A stretch of DNA of 64,000 nt from Sulfuritalea sp. (GCA_016710465.1 JADJVS010000012.1:320947-384946), one strand, 5' to 3'. Counted from the first letter of the stretch, positions 16,892 through 25,288 are shown. Notes: generated from the letters alone by a model not told the origin. Numbers and translations are program-made.

Positions 16892-18444
16892 GTCGCGGTT
16901 CCCGTTCGTTTCACCCAGCGTACCGGCACGGCCTTCACGGCTCGCGGCGGCGCACCGGCCTGAGTCAGCGCGGCATCCAGTGCCGTACCGCTCTCCTCGG
17001 CCAGCGCCGCTTCGCGGGCGCGGCGAATGTCCGCCGGATCGCTGGACTTCAAACTGTTTATTATAGACCTGAAGTTTTCCTTGGCACGCTCGTTGGTTGC
17101 GCCGTAGCCCTTGACCATGCGCGCGCAAAGGGCAAGCTCCAGGGCCACCTCAAGGCTGGGAGCGGCTTCGATGCAGACCAGCCAGTGCTCGATCAGTTCC
17201 TGCTCTTCGGCGTAGCGCCGGCCGATGCGACGCAATGGGCGCAATGCGCCGAGCAGGCGCAGGGCAAGGAAGCCGAGGATGCTGTCGGCGCGCAGCTTGA
17301 GCGGCATGGCCAGGGGCGTGGCGCCGTCCCGCCGGCGCCAGCGCTTTGCGTCCCGTCGGGAACTCTCCCAATCCAGCAGGCGATTCGCCAAGGCCGGCGG
17401 CAGCAGCCCGGCGAGCTCAACCAGGCCCGGCTTGAGGTGGTCGGCAATGCGCAGCAGGTCGCCCGGCCGCGCGCCGGCCTCCTCGGCCACGCGCGCAAAA
17501 CGCGCGGCACGGCTCTTCAGGTCGGCAACGCGGATCACGTCGTCGAAGGCCATCCACAGCGCCAGGTAACGCCCGCCTTCGCTGACCAGCCCGGCGTCGC
17601 CGTCGACGCCAAAGCGACGCGCGACGGCGCGCAGGCGCTCGACGCGCTGCGTGAAGAGTTCGCCGTAGGCCGCGTCCTGGAATTCGACGACGCGGGCATG
17701 GCCCAGCGATACCAGGTCAGGAGTTCCCGAAGGGACGCAGAGCGCTGGCGCTGGCGCGCTCTGCGTGCCTGGGACGCCGCTTCGCGGGACGGCAACGGCG
17801 GCATGGACCCCGCCCGCCGCGCGGCAGCGCTCGAAGGCCAGCGCGAAGCCCTTGAGGCTGGCCTCGACGCCACGCCCCGAGTCGCGGATGATCTCCTCGA
17901 AGGCCGCCGGATCGAAAGGCAGCACGCCACTCGCCGCGATAGCGCCGAAGAGCACGGCGCTGGGCACCGTGCCTGCCTCGCGCGCCGTGGCATCGACATC
18001 GAAGGCGGCGCATTCGCGGCTGTAGCGGCGCGCCACTTCCAGCAGGCGCGTGCTGTCGTAACGGCCGTCGCCCGGCGCCAGCTTCTCGAAGGTGGTCAGG
18101 GTGCGATGCGTCGAGCAGACCAGCCGGGTGCGCTCGGGCGAAACATGGCCGTTCTGGATCGCGCGCACGGCCTCCAGCAGTTCCGATGCCACCATCAGGT
18201 CGAGGCAGCCCGGCACCGGCGACAGGCTCATCACCGGCGCGCGGCCACCCAGTTCGGCATGGGTCTGCGGATGGATCTCGACGTAATACGTGGTGGCGCC
18301 GGTGCGCTGGGCGACACCGGGAATCGAGGTCGCCTGCGCCGGGTGGCCGGCACGCAAGGCAAGCTCGACCAGCCACTCGGCGAGCACCCCACCGCCTTCG
18401 CCGCCGAGCGCGGCGATCAGGATGGTGATGGGCTGGCTGCTCAT
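16888..18444 (-). CDS. iorB: Indolepyruvate oxidoreductase subunit beta
   Basis: This 518-residue protein is IorB. Residues about 1-200 form the gamma-type pyruvate:ferredoxin oxidoreductase domain (ALGGEGGGVLAEWL, GVAQRTGATTYYVE). Residues about 250-500 form the DUF6537-type extension found in betaproteobacterial IorB. The enzyme converts aryl-pyruvates to aryl-acetyl-CoA and CO2 and passes electrons to ferredoxin or NAD. Two parts look inserted, the Pro/Ala linker around 17721-17785 and the Arg-rich ESSRRDAKRW around 17334-17364; both are encoded by copies of one palindromic DNA element. The ATG at 18444 overlaps the iorA stop (ATGA). Confidence 0.92.
   Translation of the reverse strand: MSSQPITILIAALGGEGGGVLAEWLVELALRAGHPAQATSIPGVAQRTGATTYYVEIHPQTHAELGGRAPVMSLSPVPGCLDLMVASELLEAVRAIQNGHVSPERTRLVCSTHRTLTTFEKLAPGDGRYDSTRLLEVARRYSRECAAFDVDATAREAGTVPSAVLFGAIAASGVLPFDPAAFEEIIRDSGRGVEASLKGFALAFERCRAAGGVHAAVAVPRSGVPGTQSAPAPALCVPSGTPDLVSLGHARVVEFQDAAYGELFTQRVERLRAVARRFGVDGDAGLVSEGGRYLALWMAFDDVIRVADLKSRAARFARVAEEAGARPGDLLRIADHLKPGLVELAGLLPPALANRLLDWESSRRDAKRWRRRDGATPLAMPLKLRADSILGFLALRLLGALRPLRRIGRRYAEEQELIEHWLVCIEAAPSLEVALELALCARMVKGYGATNERAKENFRSIINSLKSSDPADIRRAREAALAEESGTALDAALTQAGAPPRAVKAVPVRWVKRTGTAT
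17334..17364 (+). repeat. REP-like element inside iorB, copy 1
   Basis: This 31-base stretch is the reverse complement of 17721-17751 with two mismatches; the shared core is GGGACGCA(A/G)AGCGCTGGCGC. It is read in frame as ESSRRDAKRWRR. Arg-rich peptides of this kind are what repetitive extragenic palindromes give when they land in genes. Confidence 0.6.
17721..17785 (+). repeat. REP-like palindromic element inside iorB, copy 2
   Basis: This stretch contains the core GGGACGCAGAGCGC and, after a short loop, GCGCTCTGCGT, giving a perfect 11-base stem (ACGCAGAGCGC). It is read in frame as part of a Pro/Ala/Ser linker between the two IorB domains. Its first half matches copy 1 in inverted orientation. 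Confidence 0.6.
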
Positions 18445-20591
18445 CGCGCCAACATCCCGATCACGCCGCGCCGCAGCCCCGCCAGCAGGCGTTCGGCGAG
18501 GCCCGGATTCTTCACCACCTCGACGCGGTAGAAAGACGGGCACAGCGTCGCCGCGTGGGCGTTCTCGCCGCAAAGGCCGCAGCCGACGCAGCAGTCGATC
18601 ACCGTCGCCACTGGGTCCACCTTCAGCGGATCGCCGCTGTCCTTCAGCGTCAGCGTCGGGCAACCGGACAGCCGGATACAGGAATGGTCGCCCGAGCAGG
18701 TATCGGCATCGACGCCATACCTGACCTTGACCACGCGCTTGCCGGCCTTGAGCAGCCCGGCGATCCAGGGCTTGGTGCGGCGCTGGCGCTCGAGCTGGCA
18801 CTCGCCCTCGGCGATGATCACCTTGAGTCCGGCGTAGTCGGTGGTGAAGGCTTCCTCCAGCGTGCGGCGCATGGTCTCGACTTCGTAGCTCGGCACCGTG
18901 CGCAGCCAGCCGACGCCGATGCCCTTGAGCGTGTCCTCGATGGTGTGGTTGCGATCGACCAGGCTCTGCTGCCGATTCTCCGCCGCCGCCTTGATCTCGT
19001 CGTCGGGCGTGGAAATGATTTCCTGCGTGCCCGTAGCCGAGGTATAGCCATTCTTCATGATCAGCAGCACGGCGTCGTCCTGGTTGAACAAGGCCGATTC
19101 AACGCCGGTCAGCAGGCCGTTGTGCCAGAAACCGCCGTCGCCCATCACCGCCATGGCGCGACGCCCGAGCATGGGCGAAACGCCGGCGCGACTGGCCAGG
19201 CTCATGCCGTAGCCAAGGATGGTGTGGCCAAAACCGAAGGGCTCGAAGGTGGCGAAGGAATGGCAGCCGATGTCGGCCGCGTAATGCACCGGGCCGACAT
19301 TGGCCTGCGCCTGCTTGATCGCCGAGAACACCGGCCGCTCCGGGCAACCGACGCAGAACTGCGGCGGGCGCGGCGGCAGCGGCAATTCAAGTTGCGCAAC
19401 AACGGCCTGCCTGCGCGCGGCATTCGCCGCCAGCCAGTCCCGGGCGGCGTCCAGCGGCACGGCAGCGGCGTGGCGCGCGAGGAACTTCACCAGGCCCTCG
19501 GCGATCACCTCGACGTTGTATTCGCCCGCCATCGGCAGCAGGTCCTTGCCATGGAGCGCGGTATCGATCTCCATGCGCCGCAAGGCAGTGGCGATCTCCT
19601 GCTCGATGAATTCCGGCTGGCCCTCCTCGACGACCAGCACCACGCGCTTGCCTCGGCAGAAATCAGCTATCTGCTCCGGCACCAGCGGGTAGGTGACGTT
19701 GAGCACCAGCATGGGAATCTCGGCGGCGCCGAAGGCATCGGCCACCGTGAACTGCTGCAAGGCCCGCACCAGCGCATTGTGCAAGCCGCCCTGCACGATG
19801 ATGCCGATGTCCTCATGGCGGCCGCCGAAGACCTCGTTGAGGCCGTGTTCGAGGATGTAGCGCCGCGCCGCCGGCAGGCGCTGCTCGAACTTGAGTTTCT
19901 CGTGGCGGAAGGTTGATGGCGGATGCGAGAGGCGCTCGTAATCGAAGCGCGCCGGCGACTCCATCAGCGCCTTGCGCGAGATCGCCGGCGAGACATTGTC
20001 CTTGCATTCGAAACTGCCGCGCACATGGCAGGCGCGGATGCGCAGTTGCAGGATGGCCGGCGTATTGCTGACCTCGGACAGCGCGAAGCCGTGCTCGACC
20101 ATGCGCACCATGGCCGGCAGTTGCGGCCGCGGGTCGAGCAGCAGCAGCGAGGACTTCATGGCGAAAGCGTGGGTGCGCTCCTGGATCACGCTGGCGCCCT
20201 CGCCGTAATCCTCGCCGACGATGATCAGCGCGCCGCCGACGACACCCGGCGAGGCGAGATTGGACAGCGCATCGGCGGCGACGTTGGTGCCGACCACCGA
20301 CTTCCAGGTCACCGCGCCGCGCAGCGGATAGTGGATCGAGGCGCCGAGCATGGCGGCGGCGGAGGCCTCGTTGGAGCAGGCCTCGACATGCACGCCGAGT
20401 TCGGCCATGTAGTCCTCGGCCTGGACCATGACGTCGAGCAGGTGCGAAACCGGCGCGCCCTGGTAGCCGCCGACGTAGGCCACCCCGGATTGCAGCAGCG
20501 CCTTGGTGATCGCCAGTATGCCTTCGCCATGGAAGGTCGTGCCCGCGCCCTGGCGCAGTTGATCCACTTCCCTGGTGAATGAAATCTCCAT
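18441..20591 (-). CDS. iorA: Indolepyruvate oxidoreductase subunit alpha
   Basis: This 716-residue thiamine-diphosphate enzyme subunit shows the order known for IorA: an N-terminal pyrimidine-binding domain (EGILAITKALLQSG, GGYQGAPVSH), a middle transketolase-C-like domain, and a PP domain with the thiamine motif MGDGGFWHNG. The C-terminus is cysteine-rich (CSGDHSCIRLSGCP, CVGCGLCGENAHA) for Fe-S clusters. With IorB it oxidatively decarboxylates indole-, phenyl- or hydroxyphenyl-pyruvate to the aryl-acetyl-CoA. Operator copy C lies 47 bases before its ATG. Confidence 0.95.
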   Translation of the reverse strand: MEISFTREVDQLRQGAGTTFHGEGILAITKALLQSGVAYVGGYQGAPVSHLLDVMVQAEDYMAELGVHVEACSNEASAAAMLGASIHYPLRGAVTWKSVVGTNVAADALSNLASPGVVGGALIIVGEDYGEGASVIQERTHAFAMKSSLLLLDPRPQLPAMVRMVEHGFALSEVSNTPAILQLRIRACHVRGSFECKDNVSPAISRKALMESPARFDYERLSHPPSTFRHEKLKFEQRLPAARRYILEHGLNEVFGGRHEDIGIIVQGGLHNALVRALQQFTVADAFGAAEIPMLVLNVTYPLVPEQIADFCRGKRVVLVVEEGQPEFIEQEIATALRRMEIDTALHGKDLLPMAGEYNVEVIAEGLVKFLARHAAAVPLDAARDWLAANAARRQAVVAQLELPLPPRPPQFCVGCPERPVFSAIKQAQANVGPVHYAADIGCHSFATFEPFGFGHTILGYGMSLASRAGVSPMLGRRAMAVMGDGGFWHNGLLTGVESALFNQDDAVLLIMKNGYTSATGTQEIISTPDDEIKAAAENRQQSLVDRNHTIEDTLKGIGVGWLRTVPSYEVETMRRTLEEAFTTDYAGLKVIIAEGECQLERQRRTKPWIAGLLKAGKRVVKVRYGVDADTCSGDHSCIRLSGCPTLTLKDSGDPLKVDPVATVIDCCVGCGLCGENAHAATLCPSFYRVEVVKNPGLAERLLAGLRRGVIGMLAR

Positions 20592-20638
20592 GTCGCCATT
20601 CTGGCCCCCAATGCCGTCGCAGCCAAGGCGGGAGCGGC

Positions 20639-20665
20639 ACTAACAGCTATCGCAGCGCGTTATGG
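20639..20665 (-). promoter_or_regulatory. LysR-type operator candidate, copy C, iorA/MFS divergence
   Basis: On the minus strand this is CCATAAC, five bases, GCGATAGCT, two bases, TAGT. Only the N positions differ from copy A. It lies between iorA (47 bases away) and the MFS start (33 bases away), so it could control both. Confidence 0.65.
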
Positions 20666-20697
20666 GCAATGCCAATGGCCCCACTTACAATCCGGCC

Positions 20698-21873
20698 ATG
20701 CGAATTTCCACCGACTGGCGCGCCGTGCTCGCCGCCGCTGCCTGCGGCGTGGCCGTGGCCTTCAATGTCGGCAAGGTGCCGATCGCCATGACGGAGTTGC
20801 GCGCCGAGTTCGGCCTGTCGCTGGTGGCGGCGGGCTGGATGTCGTCGATGATCAATACGCTCGCCGTTTGTACGGGCCTCGCTTTCGGCATCCTCGGCGA
20901 CCGCGTCGGCGCCCTGCGCACCTGCTACGCCGGGCTGGCCGTCAGCATCCTCGGCGGGGTGCTGGGCCTGGTCGCGGCGAGTGAGGGTGTGCTGCTGATC
21001 TCGCGCTTCCTCGAAGGCGCCGGCCAGGTCGCCATCGTGGTCTCCGCCCCGGCGCTGCTGACCTCGGCGGCGGCGCCGACCGACCAGCGATTCGCGCTGG
21101 GCATCTGGAGTTCCTACCTGCCCGCCGGCGTCGGCATCATCATGCTGCTGGCGCCCCTGATCCTGCCCCTTGGCGGCTGGCGCGGGCTGTGGCTGCTGAG
21201 CCTCGCCGCCCTGGCCATGTCGGCGTTGGCGGTAAGGCGTTCCGAGGCCAGCTATGCGCCGCGCGCGGCAACGCCGCTTGATGAATCCCCCTGGCGCAAC
21301 GCCCGCCTAGCCCTGGCCCAACCCGCCCCCTGGCTGCTCGCCTTCGCCATGATGAGCTGGACGCTGCAGCACTATGCCCTGATCATCTGGCTGCCGACCT
21401 TCCTCAAGGAGCAGCGCGGCCTGGGCACGCTGGCGACCTCGCTGCTCTCTTGCATCATGGTGCTGGCCAACGTGCCGGGCAACCTGATCGGCGGCAGCCT
21501 GCTGCAGCGCGGCTGGCACCGGGGCAACCTGATCGCCGGCGCCAGCCTGGTCACCGGGCTTGCCGGTGCCGGCATCTTCCTCGACGGCCTGCCCGATGCG
21601 CTGCGCTATCTGCTATGCGTGCTGCTGTCCTTCGTCGGCGGCCTGATCCCGGCCTCGGTACTCTCCGCCTCGGCCCACCTGGCCAAAACGCCGAAGCAGA
21701 TCGGCACCCTGCAAGGCCTGTTCATGCAGATGGGCAATGTCGGCCCCTTCATCGGCCCACCCATCATCGCCGCCATCGTCGCCGCCAGCGGCCTGTGGCG
21801 CGACGCGCTGTGGGTCACGGGTACGGCGGCGGCCTGCGGCATCCTTCTCGGGTTGGCGCTGCGGCGGTTCTAG
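20698..21873 (+). CDS. MFS transporter
   Basis: This 391-residue protein has about twelve hydrophobic segments in two halves joined by a charged loop (RRSEASYAPRAATPLDES, near residue 185). The first half carries GILGDRVGALRT between helices 2 and 3, the usual MFS loop. The frame is open to an earlier ATG at 20662, but that one falls inside operator C; MRISTDWRAV at 20698 is a normal MFS start. It resembles the frameshifted MFS gene at 48.4 kb in overall type (GKVPIAM there as GKMPPAI). The substrate is unknown; an aromatic acid is likely from the context. Confidence 0.85.
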   Translation: MRISTDWRAVLAAAACGVAVAFNVGKVPIAMTELRAEFGLSLVAAGWMSSMINTLAVCTGLAFGILGDRVGALRTCYAGLAVSILGGVLGLVAASEGVLLISRFLEGAGQVAIVVSAPALLTSAAAPTDQRFALGIWSSYLPAGVGIIMLLAPLILPLGGWRGLWLLSLAALAMSALAVRRSEASYAPRAATPLDESPWRNARLALAQPAPWLLAFAMMSWTLQHYALIIWLPTFLKEQRGLGTLATSLLSCIMVLANVPGNLIGGSLLQRGWHRGNLIAGASLVTGLAGAGIFLDGLPDALRYLLCVLLSFVGGLIPASVLSASAHLAKTPKQIGTLQGLFMQMGNVGPFIGPPIIAAIVAASGLWRDALWVTGTAAACGILLGLALRRF

Positions 21874-21955
21874 CCGCAGCGCCGGGCCTGACTCAGGTGG
21901 CCCCGACCGGAGGCCAGGTTCCAGTGCTTGCCCCGTTGGCGACCCCGGCCTACAA

Positions 21956-21983
21956 TGTGTAAAAAGTACATAACGGATACACA
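21956..21983. promoter_or_regulatory. Inverted repeat before vapBC, candidate autoregulatory operator
   Basis: TGTGTA and TACACA are 6-base inverted arms in the A/T-rich stretch directly upstream of vapB. VapB or VapBC complexes usually bind such repeats to repress their own operon; here this is inferred from position. Confidence 0.45.
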
Positions 21984-21985
21984 CC

Positions 21986-22180
21986 ATGCGCACCAATATC
22001 GTGATCGACGACGAGCTCATGAACAGCACGCTTCGGGCCACCGGCTTGAAGACCAAACGGGAAGCCGTGGAGCTGGGGCTCCGCACCTTGCTGCGGCTGC
22101 GCCAGCAAGAGGACATCAAGCGCTTTCGCGGGAAGCTCAACTGGCAGGGCGACCTTGATGCAATGAGGACCGACAAGTGA
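21986..22180 (+). CDS. vapB: VapB-type antitoxin
   Basis: This 64-residue protein has the N-terminal ribbon-helix-helix of VapB (MRTNIVIDDELM, TKREAVELGLRTLL) and a short C-terminal tail (FRGKLNWQGDLD) that would neutralise the toxin. It overlaps the vapC start by three bases. The pair lies at the start of an accessory block flanked by catabolic genes. Confidence 0.9.
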   Translation: MRTNIVIDDELMNSTLRATGLKTKREAVELGLRTLLRLRQQEDIKRFRGKLNWQGDLDAMRTDK

Positions 22181-22578
22181 TCCTGGTCGACTCCAGCGTT
22201 TGGATCGACTACTTCCGTGGAACCGCAACACCGCAGGTGGAGAAACTGGACTCGCTGCTGGGAAGCGAGCCTATCGCAACGGGCGACCTCATCCTGACCG
22301 AGGTGCTGCAAGGCTTTTTCAGCGACCGGGACTTCAATCAAGCCAGGAAACTCATGACGTCGTTGGTGATCGTAGACCTCGTGGGACAGGAGATTGCCAT
22401 ACAGGCCGCCAGGAACTTTCGTGCGCTGCGATCGCTCGGGGTAACGGTACGCAAGACCATTGATACGGTAATTGCCACGCGCTGCATCGACAGTGGCTTG
22501 CCCCTTCTGTATAGCGACAGGGATTTCGATCCCTTCGTCGAACACCTTGGCCTCCGTTCAGCGCTGCCTGAAACCTGA
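22177..22578 (+). CDS. vapC: VapC-type PIN-domain ribonuclease toxin
   Basis: This 133-residue PIN domain keeps the acidic catalytic set: Asp5 (VDSSVWIDYF), Glu near 42 (LTEVLQGF), Asp near 97 (KTIDTVIA) and Asp near 115 (YSDRDFDPF). It is an RNase toxin, most often cutting tRNA or rRNA in this family. Translation begins at GTG 22177, overlapping the vapB stop. All catalytic residues are present, so it is probably functional. Confidence 0.92.
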   Translation: MILVDSSVWIDYFRGTATPQVEKLDSLLGSEPIATGDLILTEVLQGFFSDRDFNQARKLMTSLVIVDLVGQEIAIQAARNFRALRSLGVTVRKTIDTVIATRCIDSGLPLLYSDRDFDPFVEHLGLRSALPET

Positions 22579-22634
22579 CTAGATACCGCTCCGCGGCGGC
22601 AATTTTCCAATCACGATTGCTTTCGAGTTTGCCC

Positions 22635-22913
22635 ATGCCCCTATACGAATACTCACCAAGCGCCGGACACTGTGAACAGTGCGCCGGGAAATTCGAAGTA
22701 TTCCAGCGAATTGCCGACGAGAAACTGACGCAATGCCCGAAATGCGGACAGCCATGCGAGCGGCAAATCAGCCGCGTTGCGCTCGGCGGGAAGTTCTCGA
22801 CCTCGGAGTCGGCGATAAAGAGTTCGGGTTTTACGCGCTATCAAAAGGCAGAAAACGGTGTTTACGAGCGCACCGCCGGCAGCGGCGGCCCTGAAATTCT
22901 CTATCGCGACTAG
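22635..22913 (+). CDS. FmdB-family zinc-ribbon protein
   Basis: This 92-residue protein has the FmdB zinc ribbon: MPLYEYSPSAGHCEQC at the start, CPKCGQPC near residue 36 and a conserved Arg-rich helix after it. Family members are small putative regulators named from the formamidase locus; the true function is not settled. The ATG at 22635 is chosen because MPLYEY is the family N-terminus. The stop codon sits in the loop of the inverted repeat CTATCGC-GACTA-GCGATAG (22902-22920), which may be a terminator-like hairpin without a T-run. Confidence 0.85.
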   Translation: MPLYEYSPSAGHCEQCAGKFEVFQRIADEKLTQCPKCGQPCERQISRVALGGKFSTSESAIKSSGFTRYQKAENGVYERTAGSGGPEILYRD

Positions 22914-23280
22914 CGATAGATCAGACAGCTATTCGAGGCCGGGAAGACGCACTCAAGTTTTAAGGTGGAGGGCAGTCTGTGCCCTAAGCGGTCCTGAGCG
23001 GTATCCGAGGTTCTACGGCGGGTAACTGAGTGGCCCGGCAGCTCGTGACGGTAGATCACAGGCAAGTCGTCGGCCACAGTGGCCATTGGCTTATCGCCTG
23101 GTATCGGGCAGCACGGGGAAGCTGTCATTCGGACTTGAACCACGCTGAATGACCGTCTTCATTTATGACGTAGGACGGGGCCCGCCCCAGTTTGTCTGGT
23201 CGATAGGTAATAGGCTCAAGAGCAGGTATCTAAGTGGTTCAATCACCAACATTTAATGTAAGCTCCGTCCGCAACCTATC
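22914..23280. other. Intergenic stretch without recognised gene
   Basis: These 367 bases contain no convincing frame on either strand, no tRNA and no terminator beyond the repeat at the fmdB stop. Base composition drops toward A/T just before 23280, which fits a promoter for the following cassette. Confidence 0.5.
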
Positions 23281-24033
23281 ATGACATCAACGTCAATGGC
23301 AGACCTCTACAAACGCCCGCCGATCACTGAAGCGGTCATCGGCATCACGTTTGCCGAACCGCTCGATTCAGCGAAACTTGGCAAGGCCGACAAGAAATTC
23401 GCCAAGATTTATCCGCAGCACATCGAGGTCCAGAACTTCGATGTGAAGATCCAGTTGGACCAAGCGGGTCGTGCGAATGCAGATAGCACCACGGTTGCCA
23501 AGGGTCATCGCCGATCAAGCCTTGATGCCGATGAATTGCTGGTTCTTTGGCCGTCGGTGTTCGTTGTTTCTCAGCTCGCGCCTTATCCGGGGTGGGAAGC
23601 CTTCATCGGTCGATTTGAACGAGACTGGCGGACCTGGAGGCAGGTCGCCGGTTATCGCGAAATCCGGCGGATTGGCTTGCGCTTCATCAATCGTATTGAC
23701 ATCCCGATCGTCGACGACAAGGCTGAGCACGAAAAATACCTAAACATCTATGCGCGCCTGCCGAATCTCATCGGATCAGTCAATGGCTACAGCACCCAAA
23801 TCGCCACCGAGATCGAGGAAATCAAGTGTTTGTTAAAAGTGAACTCCGGCACTGTTCACACCCCTCTTCTTGGACATAGTTCCTTTCTGCTTGATATAGA
23901 CTTTGGTCGAATGATCGATGTACCCCAAAGGGATGAAGAGATTTTCGCCTTGCTCAGCGAAATCCGAGTGAAGAAGAACGAGGTGTTTGAGGCCTGTATC
24001 ACCAAGCGTGCCCGAAGGCTTTTCCAAAAATGA
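23281..24033 (+). CDS. TIGR04255-family protein of unknown function
   Basis: This 250-residue protein begins YKRPPITEAVIGITF, the hallmark of the TIGR04255 family, which often occurs in accessory regions. No catalytic motif or membrane segment is visible. It has a mixed alpha/beta composition, with GYREIRRIGLRFINRIDIP near residue 123 as its most conserved-looking block. It overlaps the next gene by four bases (ATGA). G+C content is visibly lower than in the flanking catabolic genes, which suggests transfer. Function is unknown. Confidence 0.8.
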   Translation: MTSTSMADLYKRPPITEAVIGITFAEPLDSAKLGKADKKFAKIYPQHIEVQNFDVKIQLDQAGRANADSTTVAKGHRRSSLDADELLVLWPSVFVVSQLAPYPGWEAFIGRFERDWRTWRQVAGYREIRRIGLRFINRIDIPIVDDKAEHEKYLNIYARLPNLIGSVNGYSTQIATEIEEIKCLLKVNSGTVHTPLLGHSSFLLDIDFGRMIDVPQRDEEIFALLSEIRVKKNEVFEACITKRARRLFQK

Positions 24034-24680
24034 ATCACTACCCAATTGTTCGGCCATCATTGTTGTCGCAGGCATTAGCCGGCGATTGGCCGGGAACTGA
24101 CAGTATGTTGCGACCTGAATCTGCAAGCACGGTAGTGTATGCCGCTGCCAGTAAGCAGACGGTACAACTCGAACAACAGCTTCGGGAACTGCAGCTACCT
24201 CCATCGCCTCGCATGGCAGAGCCGGCAAGAAAGCGCTCGCTCGAAGAAAACCTCTTTGATGCGACCGCCGCCGTCAAGACTCTGACGTCTCAAGTCGCTA
24301 TGCATCTCGATCGCGAATGGCGTGCGAAGCTATTCCGCCAGCTCGATTCGTTACACGATCCCGCCGAATGGGAAGCTGGCGACATCCCGGTGCAGAAGGC
24401 TTCATTCGCGACGTTCCTGAAAGCGATCTGCGACATCAGGCCAGCGCGTCGCCCAGGCCTGGGTCTCACAAGCTCTGGATGCCTGATTGCAGCCTGGACG
24501 ACCGCCAGGAAAGACAAATTGACGATCGAATTCCTGCCAAACGACCAGGTGCGCTTCGTGTTGTCGCTTGTGCATGCGGACGACACTGAAAGGATCGCGG
24601 CCAAGACGAATGTTGCCCGTTTGCGAGAGCGGCTTAGCCAATTCGGACCAGACCGTTGGTTTGATGTCCAAAAAGCCTAA
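24030..24680 (+). CDS. Hypothetical protein, second gene of the TIGR04255 cassette
   Basis: This 216-residue protein is not recognised. Residues about 40-95 are rich in Gln, Leu and Glu with charged residues (QLEQQLRELQL, ENLFDATAAVKTLTSQ) and may form a coiled coil. The C-terminal half (GCLIAAWTTARKDKLTIEFL, VRFVLSLVHAD) looks like a compact alpha/beta domain. There is no signal peptide. Coupling to both neighbours by overlapping codons indicates a product working with them. Confidence 0.7.
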   Translation: MNHYPIVRPSLLSQALAGDWPGTDSMLRPESASTVVYAAASKQTVQLEQQLRELQLPPSPRMAEPARKRSLEENLFDATAAVKTLTSQVAMHLDREWRAKLFRQLDSLHDPAEWEAGDIPVQKASFATFLKAICDIRPARRPGLGLTSSGCLIAAWTTARKDKLTIEFLPNDQVRFVLSLVHADDTERIAAKTNVARLRERLSQFGPDRWFDVQKA

Positions 24681-25167
24681 AGCCAAGGCACCGGCAGCCA
24701 CCGCAATTCCGATGGGACCCAAGAAGATCGGAAAGGGCCAGAAATTGCCGGCGACGGATCATGTCGCGAGGCATGTTCCCTGGCAGCGACTTCGAAGAGA
24801 CGAAGACGACAATGTCCTTGGTGTCCTTCCGGAAGCCTTCCGGCTACGTTCGGGTGAGCTTGGTATGTCGGTGAATTGGCTTGAGCACTATCCTGGTGAT
24901 CACCAAGCCAGACTTGCGGCGGTGATCGGCAGTTTGCGCGTCAATTTGAATATTCGCCCAAAAAGCGCATTTGCCATTGCGAATGTTGGAACATTGGAGA
25001 ACTGCTGCAAACAGAGTGGCAGTTCTGTGAGAATCGTCTATGCGCCGACCAAAGAGATTCCCTGTCACGCGTTGGTGCGAGACATGAACCATGATGATTT
25101 GGGCTTACTGGATTTGCTTGCCGATGAGGTTTTCACGGAATTCGTTCAGAACAAAGATATTCCCTGA
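24664..25167 (+). CDS. Hypothetical protein, third gene of the TIGR04255 cassette
   Basis: This 167-residue protein overlaps the previous gene by 17 bases. The N-terminus is Lys/Ala/Pro-rich (MSKKPKAKAPAATA), then comes a small domain with VPWQRLRRDEDDNVLG, GELGMSVNWLEHYPGD and PCHALVRDMNHDD. The last part resembles short proteins found beside TIGR04255 genes, but I cannot name a family. The start is chosen because the ATG falls at the coupling overlap; the frame is open further upstream. Confidence 0.65.
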   Translation: MSKKPKAKAPAATAIPMGPKKIGKGQKLPATDHVARHVPWQRLRRDEDDNVLGVLPEAFRLRSGELGMSVNWLEHYPGDHQARLAAVIGSLRVNLNIRPKSAFAIANVGTLENCCKQSGSSVRIVYAPTKEIPCHALVRDMNHDDLGLLDLLADEVFTEFVQNKDIP

Positions 25168-25248
25168 CCCACATAAGTTACCCGTCGCTGGAACTCCAAG
25201 ACGGCGAACGTCTCGTTGGGGTCGTGTCCGGCTTTAGCGGGATCGGCG

Positions 25249-25288
25249 AAGCGGACGTAGCGCCCAACATGCCGGGCTACGTCCGCTG
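25249..25288. repeat. Hairpin with 12-base perfect arms
   Basis: AGCGGACGTAGC and its exact reverse complement flank a C/A-rich loop. No T-run follows on either strand, so it is a poor terminator and a better candidate for a REP-type element or a small inverted-repeat element. Confidence 0.5.

Noticed and set aside
22914..23280. Possible tRNA or small RNA in the gap after fmdB
   Set aside because: No cloverleaf, no conserved T-loop and no terminator could be found by eye.
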